DNA of 64,000 bases from an uncultured Verrucomicrobiota bacterium (GTDB lineage Bacteria; Verrucomicrobiota; Verrucomicrobiia; Limisphaerales; UBA9464), in assembly GCA_903922605.1 (NCBI GenBank), contig CAIXUG010000064.1:1-64000 (forward strand), given 5' to 3'. The notes below the pieces were generated by a model, which had not been told where the DNA came from, did no database searches, and saw nothing but the letters and a program-made list of their open reading frames with translations. A program made the position numbers and the translations under genes. Positions 16,378-25,105 of the stretch are shown here, piece by piece (position 1 is the first letter of the stretch; every line of letters begins with the position of its first letter).

Positions 16378-18036
16378 CTATCCCAGCCGGTTCAGCGCGC
16401 TGAGAACGGCCTTGATCGAGGCCAGCTCGATATTGGTGTCCACGCCGGCGCCCCACTTGGAGCGGCCATCCGCCGAGCGGAGCTGGATGTAGGCGATGGC
16501 GCTCGCGGCCGTGTCGGCGCTGAGCGCGTGTTCCTTGAAATAGGACACCTCGACCTTCGGGCCGCCCGCACCCACCAGCGCCTGGACGAAGGCCGAGATC
16601 GGCCCGTTGCCCTCGCCGGACACGGAGATCTCTTTGCCATGATGAACCAATGACGCCCGGCAGCGGAACACGCCGCCCAAGCCATCCGCGTGGAAGTGCT
16701 TCAGCTCCCACGGCGTGTTGCGCTCGATGTATTCCTGCCAGAACATGCGCTTCAGCTCTTCGCCCTTCACCTCGCGGCCGAGGGCATCCACCAGGTCGTT
16801 AGCGATCGGGCCGAACTCGCGCTGCATGTCCTTCGGCAGCTCGATCCCGAACTCCGATTCGAGCAGATATGCCACCCCGCCCTTCCCCGACTGGCTGTTC
16901 ACACGGATGACCTCGCGGTATTCGCGGCCGATATCCGTCGGATCAATGGTGAGATACGGCACGTCCCAGAATTCGCGGCCCCCCTTCTCCCATTCGGCGA
17001 GCCCCTTCTTGATCGCATCCTGATGCGAGCCGCTGAAGGCCGTGAAGACCAGTTCGCCGGCATACGGCTGGCGTGGCGGCACCGTGAGCCCGGTGCAGCG
17101 CTCATAGATCTCACGGAGAGAGCTCAGCTCGGAGAAGTCGAGCTGCGGATCAATGCCGTGCATGTACAGGTTCAGCGCGACGGTCACGACGTCGAGATTG
17201 CCGGTGCGCTCGCCATTGCCGAAGAGCGTGCCCTCGACGCGGTCCGCGCCGGCAAGCAGGCCCAGCTCGGTCGCGGCCACGCCGGTGTAACGGTCGTTGT
17301 GCGTGTGCAGCGAGACGATCAGCGAATCACGGTTGCGGATGTTCCGGCACACCCACTCGATCTGGTCGGCGTACACGTTCGGCATGGCGACCTCGACCGT
17401 GTCCGGCAGGTTCAGGATCATCTTCCGCTCCGGGGTCGGCTGCCACACGTCCATGACGGCCTCGGAAATCTCCTTCGCGAACTCGACCTCCGTCATGCTG
17501 AAGCTCTCGGGCGAATATTGGAGCCGGACATTGGTCCCGGCGAGCAAAGGCAGGCGCTCCTGAATCCACTTCGCCCCCTGCACCGCGATGGCCTTGATCT
17601 CGTCCTTGGACTTGCCAAAGACGACCCGGCGCTGGGCGGGCGAGGTGGAATTGTAGAGATGGATGATGACGTTCTTGGCCCCAATCAACGACTGGAAGGT
17701 CTTCTCGATCAGGTCTTCCCGCGCCTGCACGAGGCACTGGATGGTGACGTCGTCCGGAATGTGCCCCTTCTCGATGAGCAGGCGGTTGAAGGCGAACTCG
17801 GTGTTCGATGCCGAGGGAAAGCCGACCTCGATCTCCTTGAAACCGCATTTCACCAGCGCCTGAAACAGCTCCAGCTTCTGCGCGACATTCATGGGCACGG
17901 CGAGCGCCTGGTTGCCGTCACGGAGATCAACGCTGCACCAGATCGGCGCGGCGGTCAGCACGCGGTCGGGCCAGCGCCGGTCAGGCAGCCGCACCGGCGC
18001 AAACTGCCGGTATTTGGAGGCGGGATGTTTCAACAT
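16378..18036 (-). CDS. leuA: 2-isopropylmalate synthase LeuA
   Basis: First committed step of leucine synthesis: condenses acetyl-CoA with 2-oxoisovalerate. The start at 18036 opens with LKHPASKYRQFAPVRLPDRR, the N-terminus of the long yeast/actinobacterial-type LeuA, giving 552 residues. The metal-binding SVDLRDGNQ is at residues 35-43, with HTHNDRYTG and GNGERTGN further on. A C-terminal regulatory domain (SVSGEGNGPISAFVQALVGA onward) is complete, so leucine feedback is expected. Upstream is a leucine-rich leader peptide with a terminator hairpin, suggesting attenuation as well. No leuBCD nearby. Confidence 0.95.
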   Translation of the reverse strand: MLKHPASKYRQFAPVRLPDRRWPDRVLTAAPIWCSVDLRDGNQALAVPMNVAQKLELFQALVKCGFKEIEVGFPSASNTEFAFNRLLIEKGHIPDDVTIQCLVQAREDLIEKTFQSLIGAKNVIIHLYNSTSPAQRRVVFGKSKDEIKAIAVQGAKWIQERLPLLAGTNVRLQYSPESFSMTEVEFAKEISEAVMDVWQPTPERKMILNLPDTVEVAMPNVYADQIEWVCRNIRNRDSLIVSLHTHNDRYTGVAATELGLLAGADRVEGTLFGNGERTGNLDVVTVALNLYMHGIDPQLDFSELSSLREIYERCTGLTVPPRQPYAGELVFTAFSGSHQDAIKKGLAEWEKGGREFWDVPYLTIDPTDIGREYREVIRVNSQSGKGGVAYLLESEFGIELPKDMQREFGPIANDLVDALGREVKGEELKRMFWQEYIERNTPWELKHFHADGLGGVFRCRASLVHHGKEISVSGEGNGPISAFVQALVGAGGPKVEVSYFKEHALSADTAASAIAYIQLRSADGRSKWGAGVDTNIELASIKAVLSALNRLG

Positions 18037-18087
18037 GTTGATATTGTAGTACGTGTTTCGTGTGACCTCACAGCCGCAGACCGCCGA

Positions 18088-18128
18088 TAAAAAGCAAAAA
18101 GCCCCACCGTCGGTGGCGACAGCGGGGC
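18088..18128 (-). promoter_or_regulatory. Transcription attenuator terminator of leuA
   Basis: On the minus strand an imperfect stem (GCCCCGCTGTCG against GACGGTGGGGC, two mismatches, 4-base loop) is followed by TTTTTGCTTTTT. It lies 24 bases past the stop of the Leu-rich leader peptide and 51 bases before the leuA start. The 5' arm GCCCC could instead pair with GGGGC at the end of the leader ORF (plus-strand 18156-18160), a short candidate antiterminator. Confidence 0.7.
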
Positions 18129-18151
18129 GGAAAATTCGGTTCAGATCAGAC

Positions 18152-18223
18152 TCAAGCCCCAACCGTCGCGCGGCTAAGCAGCAGCGCGAGCGCGATAAGT
18201 CGAAGGCTCAGAATGCGAATCAC
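18152..18223 (-). CDS. Leucine-rich leader peptide (leuL-like)
   Basis: A 23-codon ORF from GTG 18223 to TGA 18152, read as (M)IRILSLRLIALALLLSRA then TVGA. Seven of 23 codons are leucine (CTG, CTT, CTC mixed), including three in a row, plus three isoleucines and a valine. It directly precedes a terminator hairpin with a T-run and then leuA, the arrangement of classical amino-acid attenuation: ribosome stalling at Leu codons when leucyl-tRNA is short would favour readthrough. The GTG has no obvious Shine-Dalgarno, so the exact start is a guess. Confidence 0.65.
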   Translation of the reverse strand: MIRILSLRLIALALLLSRATVGA

Positions 18224-18339
18224 GCGGTTTGTATAGTGCGCGCCTGGCAGAGGGGCAAGCTTCAAGATCGCCAGCGGTAGGCAGCAGCCCGGGTAGACAG
18301 CGGGTTGGAATACGTGGTTGCCGGCTCCGACGGCCCGGC

Positions 18340-19428
18340 TCAGTGGCCCATCACCCGTCGCCAGATCCGTCCTGGGATGGCACACCAGTCGCGCCAGCGT
18401 CTCCGCCCATCTTCGCGCCGCTGTTCCCGGATCCAGCGCGGGTCGGCAAAGGGATCGGTTGCCACCGGGGTGGTTCCAGTGTCCTTCCGGAAAACGGCGC
18501 GCGTTTCGCGGGTCAGCGGCAGGCTGTTCGCAAACCGGTCGTGGGTGTTGGGCCAGGTCTTCGTGTGCTGGTAATCTGCCCGCACCAGTTCCTCACGGAA
18601 CTCCGTGAACAGCTCCGGCAGCAATGGCTGCTCCGTCAGGAAAGGGCGGGTCACCCGGGAGAAAAAACGCAGCTTCGGCCAGTCCACCTGCGTGAAATGG
18701 AACAGCAGCAACGGCACGTCGTTGACGAACCAGCGGCCGTTGTCCCGTCGCAGCCGCCGGTGGTGCAGATTGAAGTGCGCCACGTTCACCCCGTCATGTC
18801 GCAGCACGTGCACGCCCCCGAACAGGACGGGCACGAGGTCCAGATAACGCTGGTCCACAAAGATGCCGCGCGCCGGATCATCCACGCACTCAAACTCCAA
18901 CGCCGCGGCCCACCATTCCAGAAAACGGATCGACTCAGGGGAATCACGGACGCCGACCACGCCCGCATTGTAGGTTCCCGAGGTAAGCAGGACGCTGCGG
19001 ACCGGCCACGCGCCGTCGTCGGGATAATCCACCACCGTATGCGGGGTGAGCAGCACTTCGCAGCCTTGCAGGATGCTGAAGATCGGCCCGAGGTCGCCGA
19101 ACACCCCCATATCCGAGTCGAGATACAGGAGGGCGCTTTCGTGCCGCTCGCGGATGAGATGCAGTAGCAGGAAGGGTTTCAACGCGTTGCAGAGCGAGAA
19201 CGAGTCGTAGCGGAAACAGAAGCCGCGTGGATCACGCAGTCGCAGGTCGGCCAATGAGACCACCGTGAAATCCTCCGCCTTGGGATCGTAAAATCCCTCC
19301 GGCTCATCCACCACCAGGACATAGGCCCGGCCGGCCGGATGCCGCTGCCGAAACGAACGCACCAGGGCACGCACGAAGCCTAGATGGTTTTTGGTGACGA
19401 CGCTGCAAATGACGGGTTCCGGTGGCAC
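18340..19428 (-). CDS. DXD-type glycosyltransferase-like protein
   Basis: About 362 residues from a GTG start at 19428 (VPPEPVICSVVTKNH); an ATG at 19467 is possible. The core YLDSDMGVFGD carries the DXD metal/nucleotide-sugar motif of GT-A fold enzymes, and the layout recalls GT8-like nucleotide-diphospho-sugar transferases. A later GTYNAGVVG segment and an HFTQVDWPK stretch complete the fold. It opens the surface-glycan block, divergent from the double methyltransferase. Donor and acceptor unknown. Confidence 0.7.
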   Translation of the reverse strand: MPPEPVICSVVTKNHLGFVRALVRSFRQRHPAGRAYVLVVDEPEGFYDPKAEDFTVVSLADLRLRDPRGFCFRYDSFSLCNALKPFLLLHLIRERHESALLYLDSDMGVFGDLGPIFSILQGCEVLLTPHTVVDYPDDGAWPVRSVLLTSGTYNAGVVGVRDSPESIRFLEWWAAALEFECVDDPARGIFVDQRYLDLVPVLFGGVHVLRHDGVNVAHFNLHHRRLRRDNGRWFVNDVPLLLFHFTQVDWPKLRFFSRVTRPFLTEQPLLPELFTEFREELVRADYQHTKTWPNTHDRFANSLPLTRETRAVFRKDTGTTPVATDPFADPRWIREQRREDGRRRWRDWCAIPGRIWRRVMGH

Positions 19429-19546
19429 TGGCCGGCTAGCTCTATCCCTTGAGCAGGCCGCAGGCAAATTCCAACTGCCATCCGCCGGATTTGTCGCCGG
19501 GACTGCTTGCAGGCCCGGTAGGCCGCCAGTTCAATGCCGGGGCCAC

Positions 19547-21007
19547 ATGAGAAACCAACTCCTCGCGAGACTGGAACGGTATGCCGTGGTCCGGCTGATC
19601 GCGATACCGGTCTGGTTGGCGGTGACGTTCAAATGGAGCCGGCTCCGTTATTGGACGCTGCGGCACTGGTTTCATAACAGCATCTTCGTTGAAGATTGGG
19701 AGATGGGCATGTGCTCCCACTGTCCCGAGCAGATGCTGGCTTATGTCCTGAACCGGTTCCACCCCACCTCCGTGCTCGATCTCGGCTGTGGCACTGGGCG
19801 GACCCTGGACTATCTGCTGGCACAGGGACTCGACGCCCAAGCCACGGAGGGATCGACCAAGGCAATTTCGCTGGCCAAGCGACCGGAAAAAATCCGCCGT
19901 CACGATCTGGAAAAGGCGCTGGATCTGGGACGCCGTTTTGACCTCCTGTGGTGCTTTGAAGTCGTGGAGCACATCCGCCCCGCCAAGGTGGAGGTGCTGT
20001 TGGACACCATCGCCCTCCACTCCGATCTGGTCGTGTTGAGCGCCGCCCGCCCCGGGCAGGGCGGCGATGGCCATTTTAACGAACAACCCCCGGAATACTG
20101 GATCGAACGGATGGGGCAGCGCGGCTACCAACTGCTCCGCGAAGAAACCGAAAGCTTGCGCGCCATTCCCGAGACCCACAGCGGCAACATGCTGGTATTC
20201 CAGCGGACGGGCCCCGGCAGCCTCTCCCCCGCGCACCCGGACAAACGGCTGGTCACGCGCCGCTTGCATGACTGGCTGCAAAACGGTGTCCCGCGATACC
20301 GGCACTGGCTGGGAAAACGTGCCCATCAACGGCTGGTCAGCCAAGGGACCGTCAGCTATCGGGGGGTCCAGTTTGACATCCGGGAGAGCCACACCCCCAT
20401 TCCGGAAGCCATCGTCAACGGCCGCTACGAAGCCGAGGAGCAGACCTTGTGTGCCCGGCTGCTGCGGAACGATGACCGGGTGCTGGAATGCGGGGGCAAC
20501 ATCGGCTTTCTGGCCTTGCTGGCCCGCCGGCTCTGGGGCATCTCCACCTGGGTTTCGCTGGAGCCCAATCCCCGGACGGCTGCGCTGTACCGCGCCAATT
20601 TTGCGCTGAACGGCCAGACGCCCCAGCTGATTGAGGCGGCGGCCTCCGCCCAGGATGGCACGCTGGATCTTTTCTGCGGCGGCCTCAGCACGGAGGATTC
20701 CCTGATCGCGACCCGCGCCGATCAGAACCGCATCCAGGTGCCGACCCTGTCGTTCCAGAGCATCGTCACCAAGATCGGTTTTGCCCCCACGGCGCTGGTG
20801 ATGGACATCGAAGGGGCCGAAACGCTGCTGCTGGAGGCGGAACTGCCGGCCTCGATCCGCGTGATCATCGTCGAGCTCCATCCCCACGCCATCGGACACA
20901 AGCAGTGCTTCGCCATTCTCGCGCGCCTATGGCGGGCCGGATTCGAGGTGGAGGCGGTGGCCGGACAGGTCCACGGTCTGGTGCGGATCAGGACCGCCCA
21001 AAGCTGA
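19547..21007 (+). CDS. Fusion of two SAM methyltransferases (class I + FkbM)
   Basis: 486 residues from ATG 19547. The N-terminal half holds a class I methyltransferase with the SAM motif VLDLGCGTGRTLDYL (residues ~76-90) and the FDLLWCFEVVEHIRP strand. The C-terminal half is an FkbM-type methyltransferase with RVLECGGNIGFLALLARR, the block FALNGQTPQLIEAAAS and ALVMDIEGAETLLLEAEL. Both SAM pockets look intact. The setting among glycosyltransferases suggests methylation of a surface polysaccharide or its sugars at two positions. It is the only plus-strand gene in the block. Confidence 0.82.
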   Translation: MRNQLLARLERYAVVRLIAIPVWLAVTFKWSRLRYWTLRHWFHNSIFVEDWEMGMCSHCPEQMLAYVLNRFHPTSVLDLGCGTGRTLDYLLAQGLDAQATEGSTKAISLAKRPEKIRRHDLEKALDLGRRFDLLWCFEVVEHIRPAKVEVLLDTIALHSDLVVLSAARPGQGGDGHFNEQPPEYWIERMGQRGYQLLREETESLRAIPETHSGNMLVFQRTGPGSLSPAHPDKRLVTRRLHDWLQNGVPRYRHWLGKRAHQRLVSQGTVSYRGVQFDIRESHTPIPEAIVNGRYEAEEQTLCARLLRNDDRVLECGGNIGFLALLARRLWGISTWVSLEPNPRTAALYRANFALNGQTPQLIEAAASAQDGTLDLFCGGLSTEDSLIATRADQNRIQVPTLSFQSIVTKIGFAPTALVMDIEGAETLLLEAELPASIRVIIVELHPHAIGHKQCFAILARLWRAGFEVEAVAGQVHGLVRIRTAQS

Positions 21008-21020
21008 GCGGTGAATCCAC

Positions 21021-21881
21021 TCAGCGTCGGGTGAACCACGTCCACTGGACCGTGCGGAAGGCGGCCCGCCACATTTCGCGGCAGACCCCGCGACGCAAGG
21101 CCTTGGGAGTAACCGGCGGCAGCTTGGCGCGCTGCAACTCCCAGCATTCGATGCAGGCGACCAGCTGGTAGTTGGCCTGCATGAGGCTCATCACCAGACC
21201 CGGCATGCCGTGCCGCCAACCGCCGCCAAAATAGCGGCCGAAAAATTCTCCCAGCGGACGCCGGATCAGGTAGAGCCAGTCCATGGTCACTCCGCGTTCC
21301 TCGAAACGCTGGGCCTCCAGCGGACCGTAGGCCAACGCCCGGGCCAGGAACCGGTGCACCTCCGGGCAGGCGCCGGGATGCTCCAGCGCCAGTGCCGGGT
21401 CGGCCGGCAGCGTCACCAGCCGGCCCTTGATTATCGCGGCCTCGTGGACCTTGCCGGACCAGCTGGCCACCCCTTTGCGGAAGAACCGCGTCTGGTGGTC
21501 TGGCCACAACTGCCCCTCCAGCCAGACATCGTGCAGGTAGTTCTTGCGGGGCAAGGCGTAGGCGTCGGCGGACGGATCCTCGGCCAGTTCACGCAACCGG
21601 ACGGCCAGGGTGGGTGGCACGGTTTCATCGGCATCCACCACGATGATCCAGTCACCCTTGCAGGCGGCCAGGGCCTGGTTCCGCACCTTCTCCACCGGAT
21701 TGGCCATGGGCACTTCTACTATCCGGGCGCCCAATGCCGTCGCAATTTCCCGGGTATCGTCAGTGCTGGCCATATCTGCCACCACCACCTCATCCGCCCA
21801 CAGGACGGAACGGACACAGCCGGCAATCCAGCGCGATTCGTTTCGGGTATGGATCAGGGCACTGATCGTGGGTCGGTTCAT
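21021..21881 (-). CDS. Family 2 glycosyltransferase (paralogue A)
   Basis: 286 residues opening with TISALIHTRNESRWIAGCV, then the GT2 nucleotide-sugar strand VVVADMASTDDTREIA and the metal site IIVVDADETVPP. The C-terminal part is amphipathic with GRYFGGGWRHGMPGLVMSLM. It resembles LPS-core glycosyltransferases of the WaaE/KdtX type. A close paralogue lies about 2 kb upstream; their 5' ends and 58-base upstream leaders are nearly identical in DNA, while the 3' halves differ. Confidence 0.88.
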   Translation of the reverse strand: MNRPTISALIHTRNESRWIAGCVRSVLWADEVVVADMASTDDTREIATALGARIVEVPMANPVEKVRNQALAACKGDWIIVVDADETVPPTLAVRLRELAEDPSADAYALPRKNYLHDVWLEGQLWPDHQTRFFRKGVASWSGKVHEAAIIKGRLVTLPADPALALEHPGACPEVHRFLARALAYGPLEAQRFEERGVTMDWLYLIRRPLGEFFGRYFGGGWRHGMPGLVMSLMQANYQLVACIECWELQRAKLPPVTPKALRRGVCREMWRAAFRTVQWTWFTRR

Positions 21882-21991
21882 GACTCACCGCAGCGTGGGA
21901 CGCAGGCCCCGGACTGTCATGCCGAAAAGGCATCCGGAAGCACGGGCGGCGGCGCGGCGCCGACGCGCGCGGTTCCGCACGCCTCGGTAGT

Positions 21992-22936
21992 TCACCCCTG
22001 CGAACCGTCCCCGGCCGGATGGGGATGCGGCGCCGGCACCCGGTTGAAAAAAGTTTCACCGCGCCAGATTCCACCGAGGCGCCCGGACATCTCCCCGTGA
22101 CGCCGGCGACGCCAGCACACTTCCGCAAACGCGCTCGCCTGCGCCAGCCAGCCACGCGGCCCGTCAAAATGCTTCCGGGCATAGCGCAGCGCACTCGCAG
22201 CCATTTCGGCCTGCGCGACCGAGCTTAGCTTCCGGGTGCTCTGCCCCATGTGATGCACCACCCGCCAGTCGGGCCGATAATGCCACGTGTAACCGGCCTG
22301 GGACCAGCGGCGGCACCAGTCGCTGTCGTTGAAATAGATGGGAAACTGCTCATCCAACAGCCCGACTCGGGCAACGGCCTCCCGGCGGGCGAGCAGACTG
22401 ACGAAAGCCGGATGGACCATGGTCCCCGGCTGGCTAAAATCGCGCCGGAGCTGGTAGAACTCGTCGAGTGCCCGGCCTCTCCGCCAGGGCGGCCAGTAGC
22501 GCCCGACACCGAAGGCAACCGCAAATGCAAACGGCGTCAGATGCCCGTTGTAGTAGTTTTGGAAGCGACCGTCGGGATACTCGTAGCGGCCCACCACACC
22601 GTTCACCGACGGCTCCCGCCGCAGCATCGCCTCAGCCATCGCCAGCGACTCCGGATCGGGAAGCACGGCGTCGTTGTTGAAAAAGAGGATATGCCGTCGC
22701 CCCATCACCTCGCGCAGGGCCACGTTGTTGCCGGCGGCGAAGCCACGGTTGGCCCCCTGCCGCAGGATTCGCACCTGCGGCCAGGCCTGGGCGACCGCCT
22801 CGGGTGAACCGTCGGCGGAACCGTTGTCCACTAGCCACACTTCCGGCGGCGCCGTCTGCCGCACGAGCGAACCGATCGCGTCCAGCAGCAACGGACCTCC
22901 GTTCCAGTTCACAACGATGGCGGCTGTTTGGGACAT
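21992..22936 (-). CDS. Family 2 glycosyltransferase, rhamnosyltransferase-like
   Basis: 314 residues of GT2/WbbL-like type: TAAIVVNWNGGPLLLDAI, VWLVDNGSADGSPEAV, GANRGFAAGNNVALRE and the metal site ILFFNNDAVLPDP. The later FPIYFNDSDWCRRWSQAGY block is typical of rhamnosyl- and related transferases that build O-antigen or exopolysaccharide. It sits between the two paralogous GT2 genes on the same strand. Confidence 0.88.
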   Translation of the reverse strand: MSQTAAIVVNWNGGPLLLDAIGSLVRQTAPPEVWLVDNGSADGSPEAVAQAWPQVRILRQGANRGFAAGNNVALREVMGRRHILFFNNDAVLPDPESLAMAEAMLRREPSVNGVVGRYEYPDGRFQNYYNGHLTPFAFAVAFGVGRYWPPWRRGRALDEFYQLRRDFSQPGTMVHPAFVSLLARREAVARVGLLDEQFPIYFNDSDWCRRWSQAGYTWHYRPDWRVVHHMGQSTRKLSSVAQAEMAASALRYARKHFDGPRGWLAQASAFAEVCWRRRRHGEMSGRLGGIWRGETFFNRVPAPHPHPAGDGSQG

Positions 22937-22990
22937 GATCGGCAGGCGGTGCTCAAGTCGGGGACACGGGGGCGGACATTCGCCGGGGCC

Positions 22991-23830
22991 TCATTGAAAA
23001 ATCATTTTGCAGGCCGTGCGCCAGACCTCCCGCCGCACCCCCCTGCGCAAGGCGGACGGGGCGGGCGCGGCAGCGTTGCGCCAGACGGCCTCCCAGTATT
23101 GCAGCCCGATGAAAAGCTGATACATGGCGAGGATGAGGCTCAGCACGAGCCCCGAAAGACCGTGGCGCCAGCCGCCCCCAAAATAACGGCCGACAAATTC
23201 GGAGACCGGCCGGCGCACCAGGAACGGCCAGGCTTCGGGTTTCAACTCCCGCATCCGTTCGACCTCCAGCCGCGAATAATGAACGAGTTTGAGCATGAAC
23301 CGGTGGATGTCATTGCAGTAGCCGGGATGTTCCAGGGCGCATTCGGGGACGGCCGGCAATGCTTCGAGACGGCCCCTGATCTCCGGCGGGTGATGGATCA
23401 CGCCATCCCAAAAGGCGGCTCCACGGCGAAAAAAGCGGACTTGGTGATCGGGCCAGAAGATGTGTTCCACCCATTCTCCGTAGAAGTAATTGCGGCGCGG
23501 CAGCGCATAGGCCTCGGCGGTCGGCGTGGCGGACAGGTCGCGCAGCCGTGCGGCCAATCCGGGCGACACGGTTTCATCGGCATCCACCACGAGGATCCAG
23601 TCGCCCTTGCAGGCGGCCAAGGCCTGGTTCCGCACCATGTCGACGTTTTCGGCCAACGGCATCTCCACGATCCGGGCCCCCATCGAAGTGGCAATTTCCC
23701 GCGTGTCATCGGTGCTGCACATGTCCGCCACCACGATCTCATCCGCCCACAGGACGGAACGGACACAGCCGGCAATCCAGCGCGTTTCGTTTCGGGTGTG
23801 GATCAGGGCACTGATCATCGGTCGGTTCAT
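22991..23830 (-). CDS. Family 2 glycosyltransferase (paralogue B)
   Basis: 279 residues from ATG 23830, opening MISALIHTRNETRWIAGCV, with VVADMCSTDDTREIA and ILVVDADETVSPG. The C-terminal WRHGLSGLVLSLILAMYQ region matches paralogue A. Upstream in-frame Met at 23887 lies in the duplicated leader and is unlikely to be used, because the same leader before paralogue A is also non-coding. Probably an LPS-core-type transferase with a different acceptor from paralogue A. Confidence 0.88.
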   Translation of the reverse strand: MNRPMISALIHTRNETRWIAGCVRSVLWADEIVVADMCSTDDTREIATSMGARIVEMPLAENVDMVRNQALAACKGDWILVVDADETVSPGLAARLRDLSATPTAEAYALPRRNYFYGEWVEHIFWPDHQVRFFRRGAAFWDGVIHHPPEIRGRLEALPAVPECALEHPGYCNDIHRFMLKLVHYSRLEVERMRELKPEAWPFLVRRPVSEFVGRYFGGGWRHGLSGLVLSLILAMYQLFIGLQYWEAVWRNAAAPAPSALRRGVRREVWRTACKMIFQ

Positions 23831-23896
23831 GACTGACCGCAGCGTGGGACGCTGCTCCCGGACTGTCATGCCGAAAAGGCATCCCAAACGGGGCGC

Positions 23897-25105
23897 TCAG
23901 GCGGGCAACAGGCCAGTTTCCTTCGCCAAGGAGCGGACGGCGTCCTGCACGTCGGCGACCCGGATTTCCTCGGTGAAAAAGTCGAGACCGCGTCCCGTGA
24001 CCGGCGGCTGCACCACCCGCCGCTTGGCACAATAGGGACCGATCCGCCCCGGATGCGCCGAATAGGTCGGTGGTGCGTCCAGCGGACAGCCGGACAATGA
24101 AACCACCGGCGTGCCCACCGCCGCCGCCACGTGCATGGGCCCCGAGTCGCAACCCACAAACAGGTCGCAATGGGACAGCAAGGCCGCCGTCTGCGGCAGT
24201 GGCAGCTTGCCGGCCAGGCTCACCGCCCGATCGCCCAGTCCCGCCTCCAGGCGTTCACCCTGCTTGATCAGGTCATCGCCGCCGATCCCGACGAAGCGCA
24301 CCGGCATCCGCGCCGCCAAATCACGGGCAACTTCGATGAAACGCTCCACCGGCCAGAGCTTGTTGGCCTGTGAAGCGCCCAGACCGATCGCCACCAGGCG
24401 GTCGCCCGAACCCCGCAATTTTGCCGCCAGCCCCGCCCCGATTTCCTCCGCCGTGGAGTTCCAGTGCAGCTCCAACTGGCGTTCCCGCACCTGACCGCCC
24501 AGCGCCTCCAAGAAGGAATAGGCCTTGTCTGCCTCATGCACCCCACCCGCCAACGGCACCAGCCGCGTCAGCAGGCTTCGGCCGCCCAACACGTCGGCGG
24601 CCTCCGGGTCCGTCCAGCCAATCCGAACGGGGGCACCAGAGAGATAGGCGAGAATGCGTCCGTCGTAGAAACTGAAGTCGGTCTGCGGCACGAGCACGGC
24701 CTCGAAGCGGCGGGGCCAGAGCTCCTGCCGGGCGTATGCCAGCGCATCGCGATGCCGGCGCAACTGCTGATAGGTCGGATAGGCGGATGCCTTGAAGGAC
24801 AGCAACTCGTCCACGTGCGGATTGGCCCGCATCAGCGGCACCCATTCGCTGCGGATGAGCAGTGATATCGTCGCCTGCGGGGCGGCCTGGCGCAGCTCCC
24901 GTAAAAACCCGGTCGTGACGACGAGGTCGCCCATGCCGTCGTAACGCACCACCAACAAACGCTGAACCTTGGCCAGGTCGAACGGTTTCGCGGGCAGCCG
25001 CAGACCGCTGAACGTCAGGGTGGGCCGCGCCCAGTAGCGCACCACCCGGGGCGAGGCCAGCCAGCCGACCAGCTGCCGCCAAAGATCGCGCGGCGCGGAA
25101 CTCAT
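23897..25105 (-). CDS. Family 9 glycosyltransferase (heptosyltransferase-like)
   Basis: 402 residues of ADP-heptose:LPS heptosyltransferase type. The N-terminal half has VQRLLVVRYDGMGDLVVTTG with the conserved D-x-x-x-x-T start. The C-terminal half has VAIGLGASQANKLWPVERFI and the nucleotide-sugar block DLFVGCDSGPMHVAAAVGTP. It should add a heptose-like sugar to the LPS core at the cytoplasmic face of the inner membrane. It overlaps the upstream ABC exporter by 4 bases (25102-25105), so the two are coupled. Confidence 0.92.
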   Translation of the reverse strand: MSSAPRDLWRQLVGWLASPRVVRYWARPTLTFSGLRLPAKPFDLAKVQRLLVVRYDGMGDLVVTTGFLRELRQAAPQATISLLIRSEWVPLMRANPHVDELLSFKASAYPTYQQLRRHRDALAYARQELWPRRFEAVLVPQTDFSFYDGRILAYLSGAPVRIGWTDPEAADVLGGRSLLTRLVPLAGGVHEADKAYSFLEALGGQVRERQLELHWNSTAEEIGAGLAAKLRGSGDRLVAIGLGASQANKLWPVERFIEVARDLAARMPVRFVGIGGDDLIKQGERLEAGLGDRAVSLAGKLPLPQTAALLSHCDLFVGCDSGPMHVAAAVGTPVVSLSGCPLDAPPTYSAHPGRIGPYCAKRRVVQPPVTGRGLDFFTEEIRVADVQDAVRSLAKETGLLPA

